Notes: generated from the sequence alone by a model not told the origin. A DNA stretch of 64,000 bases from JADJRG01 sp964474905 (GCA_964474905.1 CAYYUP010000011.1:1-64000), one strand, 5' to 3'. Shown: positions 22,259-30,769, numbered from the stretch's first letter. Numbers and translations: made by a program.

Positions 22259-25192
22259 TCAGGGGTTGGGATAGATGAGCGAATCCATGGGCGGCATCTC
22301 CCCCGGTTCGTCGCCGATCGTAAGGGTGGAATTGATGCCGAGAGAGCCCTTCGAGTTGAGCCCCCAACAGCGGAGGTGACCGCCTGAGAGAAGGGCGCAT
22401 GTATAATCACCGCCCAGTGTGACGTCACGGATTGTAAGGTCATTATTGTCGACGTTGATGAATCCTGGGGGCGCACCTTTTCCGTAGCTCTTGGTGCTTC
22501 CATAGCCGTTTCCGCCCTCCAATGCTCTGCCCCAGCAGCGGAGATCTCCGCTGGTGAGGAGAGCGCAGGTTCGATGACGTCCAGCAAAGATCCTCATGGT
22601 CTTTTCGCCGGGAAGGACCATGTTGGCATCTCCTACGCTCGCGGGGTGTTCGTTGTCGCCGACATCCCCGCCGGGGACCCCGAGCTGTGCACTGAAGTTA
22701 TTCCCCCAGCACCGGACCGAGCCGCTAACGAGCCGTGCGCACGTATGTAGGAAGCCGAGGGCGACCTCCGCGACCTCACCGCCGACGTTCACCGGTGGCG
22801 GGGTCCCAGGGGTCTCATTATCGCCTATCGACATTGTGTGACTGAGGCCGAGCTGTCCCGAGGCGTTCCTGCCCCAGCAACGGACCGCGCCGTCTGCGAG
22901 AACGACACAGGTGTGCCTGCCTCCGGCCGCCACCTGGATCACGTCTGCCCCCGGCCCGATATCGATATCGCCCATGGCCTCTGGTGTCTTTCCTGAGACC
23001 GTTCCTGGCTGACCCAGCGCTCCGTAAGAGTTTGAGCCCCAACAGCGGACGGCACCCGTAGTCAGCAGCGCGCAGGTGTGCGAACCGCCGGCACTGATGG
23101 CTGCCACGGTGCCACCGATCTTGGCCAGGGGAGGCTCCTCGCCCGGGTTATCACCGTAGTTGTTGGGGCCCGCTTCTCCGAAGCCTAGCTGGCCCCTGTC
23201 ATTTGCTCCCCAGCATCTGACATTGCCAGTGTCTAGGAGGGCACAGGTATGATTCCAGCCGCCGACGATCTGGACAACGGTTCCACCCGCGGGCACGTCG
23301 GGGATGAGGTCGGGGAGCTCGTTTGTCTCGTCCCCCAAACTGGCGCCTGAGCCCTGCCAGAGTTGCCCCCGGGAGTTGTAACCCCAGCAGCGAGCCTTGC
23401 CCTGGCGAATCGCGCAGACGTGGCTTCCGCCACTCGTGGAGCTGAGTGCGGTCGGCCCCAGCCAGCAATCGTTGCTACAACCGTCGTCGTCGTCAAAGTT
23501 GCCGTCGTCGCAGCCCTCCGTCGTCGAATCGACGATCCCGTCGCCACAGAAATTTTCAGTGCAGTCGTTCTTGCAAGGATCGGCGTCGACATCGTTACCG
23601 TCATCGCACTCCTCGCCCGGACCCTGGAATCCGTCGCCGCAGATATTGTGGGTGCAATCGACTTTGCATGCCTCGGTATTGGCGTTGCCATCGCCGTCGT
23701 CACATTCTTCGGCGCCCACCCATACGTGACCGTCGCCGCAGCTCGCGACCTTGCAGTCGTCGACACAGCTGTCATCATCGTCGAAGTCGCCATCGTCGCA
23801 CTCTTCGTGACCGTTCCAGGTCACACCATCGTGGCAGGTCGCATTGATACAGCCGACACAGGCGTCGGTATTGATGTCATTTTTATCATCGCAGTCCTCA
23901 TCACCTTGCTTGATCCCATCACCGCAGGTCTCAAAAGCGCAGACCGCCGAGCAGCCGTCGCCGTCCTCGACGTTACCATCGTCGCAGGCTTCTCCTTCTT
24001 GCTTGATCCCGTTGCCACATTCCTCGTGTTCGCAGGTCGACGAGCAACCGTCGCCGTTGACTTGGTTGCCATCATCGCACTGCTCCACGCCGACCTGAGT
24101 GAGCCAGTCACCGCAGGTGGCTAGCGCGCACTCGCCAACGCAAGCATCGGTATTGATGAGGTTGCCGTCGTCGCACATCTCCACTCCGACGTAGACGACC
24201 CCATCGCCACAGGTCGCGTCCTTGCAGGCGATGCACGCGTCGCTGTCGACTTGGTTGGCATCATCACATTGCTCGCCGGGGCCGACAAAACTGTCACCAC
24301 ATGTCGCGTTGAGACAGGTCGAGATGCACTTGTCCGTGTCATCATCGTTTCCATCGTCGCACTGCTCGCCCTCCTGGAGGGTCGCGTCCCCGCAACTCGG
24401 GAGTGCACAACTGTTCGTGCAGCTGATCTCATCTATATCACCGTCATCACAGGCCTCTCCGGGGCCCACGAAGCCGTCGCCACACTCGAAATTCGTGCAG
24501 TCTCCGACACAAATATCGTCGTTGAGGTTGTTGCCATCATCGCAGTCTTCGGCGCCTTCCTGGATAAATCCATCGCCGCATATTGCGATTTTGCAGAGAT
24601 GCGTACATTGATCGGTGCTGAAGATGTTGCCGTCGTCGCACTCTTCGCCCCCTTGGACCACGCCATCGCCACAGTTTGGGCGGGCGCAATCGTCATTGCA
24701 ATTGGCGTCACCGAGAGGGTCGCAGGCTTCGCCGGGACCGACGAAGCCGTCGCCGCAAATCGCCTTTTGGCAGGTGGCCGGGCAGGCATCGTTGTCATTG
24801 TTGTTGCCGTCATCACAGCTCTCCCACGGACTGTCAGTGGCAGCGTCGCCGCAGTAGGGGAGGAGGCGACATTGGGTCGCGGAGCACTCGCCGGACCCTT
24901 CGCCATAGGCGCGGGCCACGTTGTTGTCACCGTTATCGCATATCTCGCTATCGGGGTCGATAATGCCGTCTCCGCACTTCGGAGAGTATCCGCAGATGTT
25001 TTGCTCACAGCGGAGCAATTCGTCGACGGTGTTGACCTGTGGGTTGCAGTCGTCGTCGCGCTCACAGGGTTGGCCTACCAGGCCTTGGCCTGTGAAGCAG
25101 GCGAAGTTGAGTCCGGTGCTGACGAGAGTCGCGATGAATGAACCATAAACGAAAGAGCGTTTTCGACCCGTGAGTTCCTCTTGCTGTTTCAC
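22259..25192 (-). CDS. Giant lipoprotein: 16 DUF4215 repeats plus RCC1-like seven-bladed propeller (copy A)
   Basis: A paralogue of the next gene, with the same domain order, 16 DUF4215 repeats, seven RCC1-type motifs and the same ending (DEPGEMPP...PNP). The start is uncertain: the frame is open to 25279, but GTG 25192 gives a normal lipoprotein signal (KQQEELTGRKRSFVYG, hydrophobic core, lipobox NFAC at Cys32) and a 977-residue product. The first propeller motif has LWQ where others have LG. Tandem duplication of the ancestral gene is the simplest origin. Confidence 0.85.
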   Translation of the reverse strand: MKQQEELTGRKRSFVYGSFIATLVSTGLNFACFTGQGLVGQPCERDDDCNPQVNTVDELLRCEQNICGYSPKCGDGIIDPDSEICDNGDNNVARAYGEGSGECSATQCRLLPYCGDAATDSPWESCDDGNNNDNDACPATCQKAICGDGFVGPGEACDPLGDANCNDDCARPNCGDGVVQGGEECDDGNIFSTDQCTHLCKIAICGDGFIQEGAEDCDDGNNLNDDICVGDCTNFECGDGFVGPGEACDDGDIDEISCTNSCALPSCGDATLQEGEQCDDGNDDDTDKCISTCLNATCGDSFVGPGEQCDDANQVDSDACIACKDATCGDGVVYVGVEMCDDGNLINTDACVGECALATCGDWLTQVGVEQCDDGNQVNGDGCSSTCEHEECGNGIKQEGEACDDGNVEDGDGCSAVCAFETCGDGIKQGDEDCDDKNDINTDACVGCINATCHDGVTWNGHEECDDGDFDDDDSCVDDCKVASCGDGHVWVGAEECDDGDGNANTEACKVDCTHNICGDGFQGPGEECDDGNDVDADPCKNDCTENFCGDGIVDSTTEGCDDGNFDDDDGCSNDCWLGPTALSSTSGGSHVCAIRQGKARCWGYNSRGQLWQGSGASLGDETNELPDLIPDVPAGGTVVQIVGGWNHTCALLDTGNVRCWGANDRGQLGFGEAGPNNYGDNPGEEPPLAKIGGTVAAISAGGSHTCALLTTGAVRCWGSNSYGALGQPGTVSGKTPEAMGDIDIGPGADVIQVAAGGRHTCVVLADGAVRCWGRNASGQLGLSHTMSIGDNETPGTPPPVNVGGEVAEVALGFLHTCARLVSGSVRCWGNNFSAQLGVPGGDVGDNEHPASVGDANMVLPGEKTMRIFAGRHRTCALLTSGDLRCWGRALEGGNGYGSTKSYGKGAPPGFINVDNNDLTIRDVTLGGDYTCALLSGGHLRCWGLNSKGSLGINSTLTIGDEPGEMPPMDSLIYPNP

Positions 25193-25278
25193 AATGGCGA
25201 GACGCGGTTGGAGATGGAGTGTGAATATTTTTATTCTACGGCCTGCGAGCCGGGGCAGCATCGAGGACACGGGCCCCA

Positions 25279-25488
25279 TTGCACGCTTGCAGCATCTCGA
25301 TCGTACTCGTCTGTTGTTGTGGCTGTGCTCCGTCGCCTTTTCGTGGAGTCCGCAGATCCTACGCGAGGCCGGGGTACGAGCCGGGGCGCAGCCGCCTCCA
25401 GTGGTCCTACTTCGATCAGGCCTCTACCTTCGCCGTCGGTGACTACGGCCAGCCCGGAGCACCGATGCCCGAAGCGCTCTGGGCCTGA
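25279..25488 (+). pseudogene. Short frame or remnant ending in the tail GAPMPEALWA
   Basis: A 69-residue frame (TTG start) begins MHACSISIVLVCCCGCAPSP and ends FAVGDYGQPGAPMPEALWA. Only the last ten codons match the gene ending at 19245; the rest is unrelated. It may be a decayed relative, a hybrid formed when the 6.2-kb segment was inserted, or a small precursor-like gene convergent with the radical SAM gene, whose stop lies ten bases past this stop. Confidence 0.4.
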
Positions 25489-25511
25489 GAATCCGAGTTA
25501 GCGCTCTGTGC
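25456..25511. repeat. Right copy of the 56-bp direct repeat
   Basis: 55 of 56 bases match 19213-19268. It includes the last four codons and stop of the leftward radical SAM gene (stop at 25498-25500), so at the left copy a remnant of that gene's 3' end is also present. Confidence 0.9.
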
Positions 25512-26862
25512 GGGGGCTGTGATCGAGCTTGACCGGCCGGCCGCCGCCAAAGGGGTCGTCGGCGCGGGCGGTCCTCGGTTCGTCGATCTGCACGGGTCCG
25601 TGCAGGGCTCGAAGGGCGGGATCTTTGTGCTCGCGGATCACCCGAAAGAGACCATTGTCAAAGGGCTCGCCGGTCGAGGATTGCACCCACTCGATGCGCT
25701 CGCGCAGATCCATGCGATCGATCTCGATCGCCCGGTGATGGCACATCGGATTGTTGCCGGGGCGGCCGAGCAGAGGCTCGCTGACGGAGGTACAGCCGCC
25801 CTTGCAGAGGCTCGCGTAGTAGCATTCGCGGCAGTACCCCCACAGCTCTCGATCGGTGCGCCTTCGCATGTAACTGAGCTCTGGGGCGCGCTCCCAGATC
25901 GCCCGCAGTCCGTGCTCTCGCCATGAGCCGCCGATGTTGTTGCGGCCCCCCAGGCTCGGGCAATTTTTGATGCTGCCGTCGCTCTCGATCGCGATCCCTG
26001 CGATGCCCGCTTGGCATCCGAGGTAGTGGCTCTGGCGGCTCTGTTGCCGGCGCAGCTTGTGGGCGTAGGGGCCGAAGTAGCCGAGGCTGTTGGCCGGAGT
26101 CGGGGTGATGCCGAGGGCTCGGCAGCGATCGACGAGGCCCTCCAGCATGTCAAAAAGATCGAGGTACATGTACGGCTGGAGCAGCAGTTCGTGGTGATCG
26201 GCGGCGCCGCCGTGGGCGACGGTTACCTGGATCTGCCAGGCGTGAATGCCCTCCTTCGCCAGTAGCTCCAGGAGCCCCGGGAGGTCGTCGACGGTGAGCC
26301 TGTTGATCTGCGTATTGGCCGAGATTTTAGATCCCGCCGCCCGCAGCAGTCGCATCGCCCCAAAGGCGCGCCGCCAGCTGCCCGGCCTGGCTCGCAGGCG
26401 ATCGTGATGGGCCTCCAGACCATCGATCGAGACCGAGACGCTCTGCACACCGGCCTCGACCATCGCCTCGGCGCGCTCCTGCGTCATGCCGTAGCCGCCG
26501 GTGGTCAGCGTCGAGGTCATGCCGCGCTCTCGGATCGCGCGGATGATCAGAATAAAGTCGGGGCGCAGATAGGCCTCGCCACCGATCAACGTGATCTCGC
26601 CGACTCCGAGATCGGCGAGCTCATCGACCAAGCGCAGGCACTCCTCAGTATTCAGCTCGTCGGGCCGGGCGATGCCAGCACGGGGACCGCAACACAGGCA
26701 GCGTTGATCGCAAGCGAGTGTGAATTCCCAAACGGCGTGCCGAGGCGTCGGTACCTCGCCCTGGTCGATCGTCGGCAGGACTCGGGTTTTGTCCTTTGGC
26801 AGGGCTTCGGTGAGCACGGGCAGGCGTCGACGGACATCGCGGAGGCGCATGGCGGGTACCAT
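25498..26862 (-). CDS. Radical SAM/SPASM-domain enzyme
   Basis: This 454-residue enzyme has the radical SAM CxxxCxxC motif at C51, C55 and C58 (LACDQRCLCCG), the SAM-binding GGE-like IGGEAYLRPD, and a C-terminal SPASM-type region with C283, C301, C344, C347, C353, C357 and C374 (GYCRECYYASLCKGGC), enough Cys for two auxiliary [4Fe-4S] clusters. Family members modify peptides or proteins (thioether, C-C or decarboxylation chemistry) or act as anaerobic sulfatase-maturing enzymes. It is divergent from the PDZ-hydrolase (102-bp gap) and convergent with the GAPMPEALWA-tailed frame. MRLRDVRRRL, four codons in, is an alternative start. Confidence 0.88.
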   Translation of the reverse strand: MVPAMRLRDVRRRLPVLTEALPKDKTRVLPTIDQGEVPTPRHAVWEFTLACDQRCLCCGPRAGIARPDELNTEECLRLVDELADLGVGEITLIGGEAYLRPDFILIIRAIRERGMTSTLTTGGYGMTQERAEAMVEAGVQSVSVSIDGLEAHHDRLRARPGSWRRAFGAMRLLRAAGSKISANTQINRLTVDDLPGLLELLAKEGIHAWQIQVTVAHGGAADHHELLLQPYMYLDLFDMLEGLVDRCRALGITPTPANSLGYFGPYAHKLRRQQSRQSHYLGCQAGIAGIAIESDGSIKNCPSLGGRNNIGGSWREHGLRAIWERAPELSYMRRRTDRELWGYCRECYYASLCKGGCTSVSEPLLGRPGNNPMCHHRAIEIDRMDLRERIEWVQSSTGEPFDNGLFRVIREHKDPALRALHGPVQIDEPRTARADDPFGGGRPVKLDHSPRTER

Positions 26863-26964
26863 ACATGATGCTTTTCTCGATATCCTACGGGGCCGGACGA
26901 TGGGGAGTCGACTTGATCTTCGCGAGCCCTGTGGCGACCCTACGTCCTGCGAGAGGTCCGTGCA

Positions 26965-28239
26965 TTGAGTGATGTAAAAATACGTCCAGGGCTGCCTAGG
27001 CGGGTCTTTTTTGGCGTTCGTCTCGCTGATGACGAAGGCCCCGGTGCTCAGGTTTTAGAGGTTCATCCCGAGTCGACCGCAGCGTCGATCGGAGTGCGTG
27101 TCGGTGATCGGATCGTCGCGCTCGCGGGCGCAGCGGTGCTCGGTGGAGTGCATTGCCAGGGGCTCGTGAATCGCTTGAGCTCGGGGCAGGCGATCGAGGT
27201 CGAGGTTGTGCGCCGCGACGGCCGTGAGCGGCTCTCGGGGCTTGTCCGCGCGTGGCCGACCGAGCGCTTTGACGGCAGCACGCTGATCCTCGATCACGTG
27301 GGTCCGCCGGGTCGGCGCCAGCGGGTTTTCTTGACCCGGCCAAACACCGCGGGGCCGCATCCCGCGGTGATGATGATTCGCGGTGTTGGCTGTCGAAGCT
27401 GCGAGTTTCCCCTGCATCCCGAGGAGCCGCTGCGCTTGCTGATCGACGCCTGGTCGCGGGCAGGTTTTTGTACCTTAAGGGTCGAAAAGCTTGGTATCGG
27501 CGACAGCGAGGGGCCGCCCTGCCGTGACACCAGCTTTAGCTCAGAACTCGCCGGATCCCGGGCAGGGCTCGATCTGCTGCGTTCCGCCGATTTCGTCGAC
27601 AGCCGACGGATCGCGCTCTTTGGCCACTGCGTGGGGGGAATGATCGCGCCCTTGCTCGCCGCTGAGTCGCCGGTCGCGGGGGTCGGTACGGTCGGTACTT
27701 CGGCCGATCGATTCAGCGATTGTGTGTGTGCGTCGCGTCGGCGCCAGCTCGCGCTGGGCGGTGATTCGTTGGAGCAGCTGCCGGCGATGCGTGAGTTGCA
27801 AGAGTTGCTGCTGCGCGAGGGGCTGGGGCCCGGCGAGGCGCTTGATCGACGCCCGGATCTCGTGCATGTGCTGCCCCTCTTGTCCCAGGGGGGGCGGATC
27901 TTCGGGCGCTCGTTTGCCTACTCGCGAGAGCTCGACTGTGCGGATCTCGAGGGCGCGTGGACGCGGCTCAACGCCGAGGTCGCGGTTTTTCATGCCGAGT
28001 ACGACTATGTGTGCAGTCGCGAAGAGGCTCTGCGGATCGTCGAATTGGTCAATGAGCGGGGGTGCGGGCGTGCACGCCTGGTCGAACTCGCAAGCGCGGG
28101 TCATCTGCTCTACAAACAGGCGAGTCTGCAGGCGAGCTTTGACCAGCCTCTGGTCGGCCTTGTCGATAGTGGAATCGTGCCAGCGACGCTCAAATGGCTA
28201 GAGCGGGCCGTTGGCCGGGTTGCAGGCCCGAGATTGTAG
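26965..28239 (+). CDS. PDZ domain fused to a Cys-type alpha/beta hydrolase
   Basis: The 424-residue product starts at TTG 26965 with GAGAGG eight bases upstream. Residues about 10-95 are a PDZ domain (FFGVRLADDEGPGAQVLEVH, SIGVRVGDRIVALAG). Residues about 105-420 are an alpha/beta hydrolase with nucleophile elbow FGHCVGGM: Cys222 replaces Ser, as in dienelactone hydrolase and PHA synthase. Candidate triad partners are D347 (AEYDYVCS) and H380 (SAGHLL). No signal peptide is visible, so it acts in the cytoplasm. PDZ domains often bind protein C-termini, so the neighbouring C-terminal tail is a candidate ligand (speculative). Confidence 0.8.
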   Translation: MSDVKIRPGLPRRVFFGVRLADDEGPGAQVLEVHPESTAASIGVRVGDRIVALAGAAVLGGVHCQGLVNRLSSGQAIEVEVVRRDGRERLSGLVRAWPTERFDGSTLILDHVGPPGRRQRVFLTRPNTAGPHPAVMMIRGVGCRSCEFPLHPEEPLRLLIDAWSRAGFCTLRVEKLGIGDSEGPPCRDTSFSSELAGSRAGLDLLRSADFVDSRRIALFGHCVGGMIAPLLAAESPVAGVGTVGTSADRFSDCVCASRRRQLALGGDSLEQLPAMRELQELLLREGLGPGEALDRRPDLVHVLPLLSQGGRIFGRSFAYSRELDCADLEGAWTRLNAEVAVFHAEYDYVCSREEALRIVELVNERGCGRARLVELASAGHLLYKQASLQASFDQPLVGLVDSGIVPATLKWLERAVGRVAGPRL

Positions 28240-28309
28240 CGCGCGCGCTGTCTTTGGGGTCGGGGCTGCGGCATGATCCTGGGGGTCGGTCGAGGTCCTG
28301 ATCGAGAAG

Positions 28310-28687
28310 GCTGAGGGGGGAGAGGCGGAGGCCGTCGCGGAGGCCGAACGAGGGGGGACACCACTCCTCAGACAGGTCGGATCGCGCGTCGACCCCTAAA
28401 GGGGCCGATGCACGTCCTAGACTCGGTCGCGCTGCCCCCCCTCGTCCGTCCCAGCCGCTCTTCCTCCAAGCCGTTAGTTAGTAGCCGGCGAGCGGATGGC
28501 TGGGGGGGGAGAGGCGGAGGCCGTCGCGGAGGCCGAACGAGGGGGGACACCACTCCTCAGACAGGTCGGATCGCGCGTCGACCCCTAAAGGGGCCGATGC
28601 ACGTCCTAGACTCGGTCGCGCTGCCCCCCCTCGTCCGTCCCAGCCGCTCTTCCTCCAAGCCGTCAGTTAGTAGCCGACGAGCGGATG
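28310..28687. repeat. Two tandem copies of a 189-bp structured unit
   Basis: 28310-28498 and 28499-28687 are near-identical (period 189), with a few base differences such as GTTAG/GTCAG and GGCGAG/GACGAG; eight or so bases of a third copy follow. Each unit holds a long-range inverted repeat (ACGAGGGGGG at 28348-28357 with CCCCCCTCGT at 28436-28445) and, inside it, an imperfect stem around CCCCTAAAGGGG. There is no coding frame with protein character. Cause unknown: structured RNA, MITE-like element or local duplication. Confidence 0.85.
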
Positions 28688-28698
28688 GCTGAGGCGAT

Positions 28699-29145
28699 TT
28701 GGCAGTCTGGTGGTGTTGGCGGGGGTGTCTCCTCCACCGCAGCGACTCCGTCGATCACATTGTGCTCGACATCAAAACCGGGGGAGAGAGCGGTCGCGAG
28801 GAGCGTATTCGATCATATGTGCAGACATTCTTTGAGGATATTTGGCAAGCCGCCGATCCGCAGCCGACCCTCTATGTAGATCCGCGGACGGCCGCCTGGA
28901 ACCCGGATCCCGAGCGCCCAAAGGGCGGCTATTTCGCGTCGATGCACGCAAAGGCGGTGATCGTCGACGGCCAGCGCAGCATTCTCGGCAGTGCCAATTT
29001 TACCAACCGAGGCACGACTCTTAATATCGAGACAGGAGTACTGCTACACGATGCGAGCTTCGCCCGAGCGCTTTTAGGCCAGTGGCGAGCCCTGATCGCC
29101 AGCGCGGTACTGCGGCGGATCGAGTCGCCCGAGCAGGCTTTGTAA
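28699..29145 (+). pseudogene. C-terminal half of a PLD-like (HKD) protein
   Basis: The frame gives 148 residues. From about residue 19 (DHIVLDIKTGGESGREERIR) it reads as PLD-family sequence; the HxKxxxxD motif is SMHAKAVIVDGQRSILGSAN followed by FTNRG. PLD enzymes need two HKD motifs, either in one chain or as a dimer; the N-terminal half is absent and the frame begins right at the end of the 189-bp tandem repeat. DrmC of DISARM defence loci and other defence-linked PLD proteins have this C-terminal pattern, but the match is generic. Probably a 5'-truncated remnant. Confidence 0.65.
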
Positions 29146-29304
29146 GGGCGTTGGCAGGTCACCCCGCAAATACCCAGCATTGCTGAGCACTCGCCGGCGA
29201 TACGGTGTTGGCGATCGCCGACGCCGGGGATCTCGACGTCCTTTATGATGTGCTCACCGCGAGCACAACCTCAGATTGCGCAGGTCTCGTCGACCGCGAA
29301 TCGG
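29146..29304. other. Gene-free spacer
   Basis: Nothing recognised between the PLD-like remnant and the small leftward frame. Confidence 0.4.
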
Positions 29305-29583
29305 CTATCCGCTCCCGTAGGCCTTGACACGTTCGCCAGCGACGTATTCCTTGCCGCCTCGCGTAGGATGGCGGTAGATCGCCTTAACGGCGAAGTTACT
29401 GCCGCTTACAACCGCGACGATTCGATAATCGCCGCTCGCGCGTACGTCGTAGAGCGTCGTTGTGATCTGCCGCCAGCAGCTCAGGTCATTGTTATGTGCC
29501 TCTGTACATTTACTGTTCAAGGTATTGGTAGCATTATGCTTACCACACCACGTAGTAACAGCATCATTGATCGTTACATCCAC
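29305..29583 (-). CDS. Hypothetical small protein, atypical base composition
   Basis: A 92-residue frame (GTG start) begins MDVTINDAVTTWCGKHNATN. The middle TTLYDVRASGDYRIVAVVSG followed by a beta-rich NFAVKAIYRHP faintly resembles RelE/HigB-fold toxins, but no catalytic residues can be placed. Its codons are clearly AT-richer than the neighbours, suggesting foreign origin. An upstream frame whose end overlaps the start is not supported as a gene. Confidence 0.3.
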   Translation of the reverse strand: MDVTINDAVTTWCGKHNATNTLNSKCTEAHNNDLSCWRQITTTLYDVRASGDYRIVAVVSGSNFAVKAIYRHPTRGGKEYVAGERVKAYGSG

Positions 29584-30045
29584 GCTTCATACTCCTCTGT
29601 CGCAAGTCGGTCGATCCGCGAGGTCGCGCTTCGTCCACCGCAACCGGGGGAGGCTATCACCACGGGATGTCGCCCACAAGATGACGGGGTCGAGCCGGGC
29701 GATGAGCAACGCGAGCGAGAGATGGATATTATTGTGAGTCCGGGGAGCCGGGTTTCACGGACTCTGAGCACGTAGACGCGAGCCTCATCATGGTGCCGGA
29801 GTTCTGCGGAATCAGCGGGCCTTTCGGCCCCCCCATGGGAGGCGCTGGTGGTCTTCTTGGTGTCGCGCATGAGAAAATGCCAGAAATACAGCAAGGTCAG
29901 CGTGTTCGGGCAGACACCGCCCGAGAAGAGCGTCCAAACTCCATAGTTCGAGCTTCGTGAGGTCTCAACGCCTGGTGGCCACTGGACCGGACCTCCACCT
30001 CGGCGCTTGGCGAAGCGCGGTCCGGGTGTTATCGAGGGCGCACCG
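29584..30045. other. Gene-free stretch upstream of the YkgJ-type gene
   Basis: No convincing gene on either strand. A 186-codon leftward frame crosses this region but lacks any motif and has a composition unlike real proteins, so it is not called. Confidence 0.4.
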
Positions 30046-30516
30046 ATGTCCACGCCAGCACCCAAGCGGCGGATCCTCCGTAACGCCGCGATCACCCAAA
30101 TTGAATGTATCCGCTGCGGGGCCTGCTGCTGCAATCCGCCATCGAACGCGGCTGAGGGCTTTTTTCATTGGGTTGAGATCGGCGATGACGAACCGATCTT
30201 GGCCGAGGGACCGGGGGGAGCGATGGAGCAGGGGCCGGGGGAGGGAAAGAAGAAGCAGAAGCAGAAGCAGAGGCTCAGGCAGAAGCAGAGGGAGAACCAT
30301 AATCAAGGGCCTGACACGGCTCGCCTGGTGATCCGTGACGACGTCGGCGTCGCTCACCTCCGCCTCGATCCAGAGGGCCGTTGCCTCGCGCTACGCGGCC
30401 GGCTCGGTCGCCGGGTCCACTGCACGGTCTACAAAATCCGGCCGCGAGCGTGTCGACTCGTGGAGGCCGGCGGCGACGAGTGCATGCAGGCGAGGGCCTC
30501 ACGCGGGATCGACTGA
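30046..30516 (+). CDS. YkgJ/UPF0153-type cysteine-cluster protein with a charged insert
   Basis: The 156-residue product starts at ATG 30046. It has the CxxCGxCCC cluster near residue 24 (IECIRCGACCCNPP) and the matching C-terminal part (CLALRGRLGRRVHCTVYKIR, RPRACRLVEAGGDEC, ending ASRGID). These Cys-rich proteins are thought to bind Zn or an Fe-S cluster. Between the two blocks is a Lys/Gln/Arg run (GKKKQKQKQRLRQKQREN) encoded by an AAGCAG-type tandem repeat at about 30248-30290, not usual for the family and probably a repeat expansion. Confidence 0.75.
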   Translation: MSTPAPKRRILRNAAITQIECIRCGACCCNPPSNAAEGFFHWVEIGDDEPILAEGPGGAMEQGPGEGKKKQKQKQRLRQKQRENHNQGPDTARLVIRDDVGVAHLRLDPEGRCLALRGRLGRRVHCTVYKIRPRACRLVEAGGDECMQARASRGID

Positions 30517-30658
30517 AGAAGTGGCGAGATCGGAGATCGTGGACGCGGCGAGCTTGGCGTGATCGAACGTGCGCAAGCAAGTGGTCAAGCGCCCGGGGAT
30601 CCGCTGGCTGGGCACACATGCTCTCCGTCCGTACGTGGGCGACCCGCATTGTTCGGGG

Positions 30659-30769
30659 TCATCGAGCCGCCCCCTCGGAGCAGGAACCGAGGCATGCTGC
30701 CCCGAATAGTACTGCGAGCAAGGTCGTCGTGTGTTCCGACCCGAGGGTCCTGTGTGCGTGAAAGGGCAT
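30659..30769 (-). pseudogene. Signal-peptide remnant of a third DUF4215 lipoprotein
   Basis: The 36-residue frame ends TTLLAVLFGAACLGSCSEGA; the intact neighbour at 32120 reads AALLGAVCLGSCTEENP with DNA closely similar across the lipobox. A stop follows at once, with no DUF4215 repeat after it. It lies just downstream of the two intact paralogues, so it is probably the stub of a third tandem copy. Confidence 0.55.

Noticed and set aside
20324..25141. Long forward frames (for example 20324-21310, 23363-24124, 24251-25141) opposite the DUF4215 repeats
   Set aside because: They are antisense to repetitive Cys/Asp codons and have low-complexity Val/Ala/Ser text without motifs.
28240..28698. CRISPR array
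   Set aside because: The repeat is 189 bp long in only two adjacent copies without spacers; no short regular repeat-spacer pattern exists anywhere in the window.
29305..29583. RelE/HigB-type toxin with an overlapping antitoxin
   Set aside because: The similarity is faint, no catalytic residues can be placed, and the upstream frame does not look like a protein. Kept only as a low-confidence hypothetical gene.
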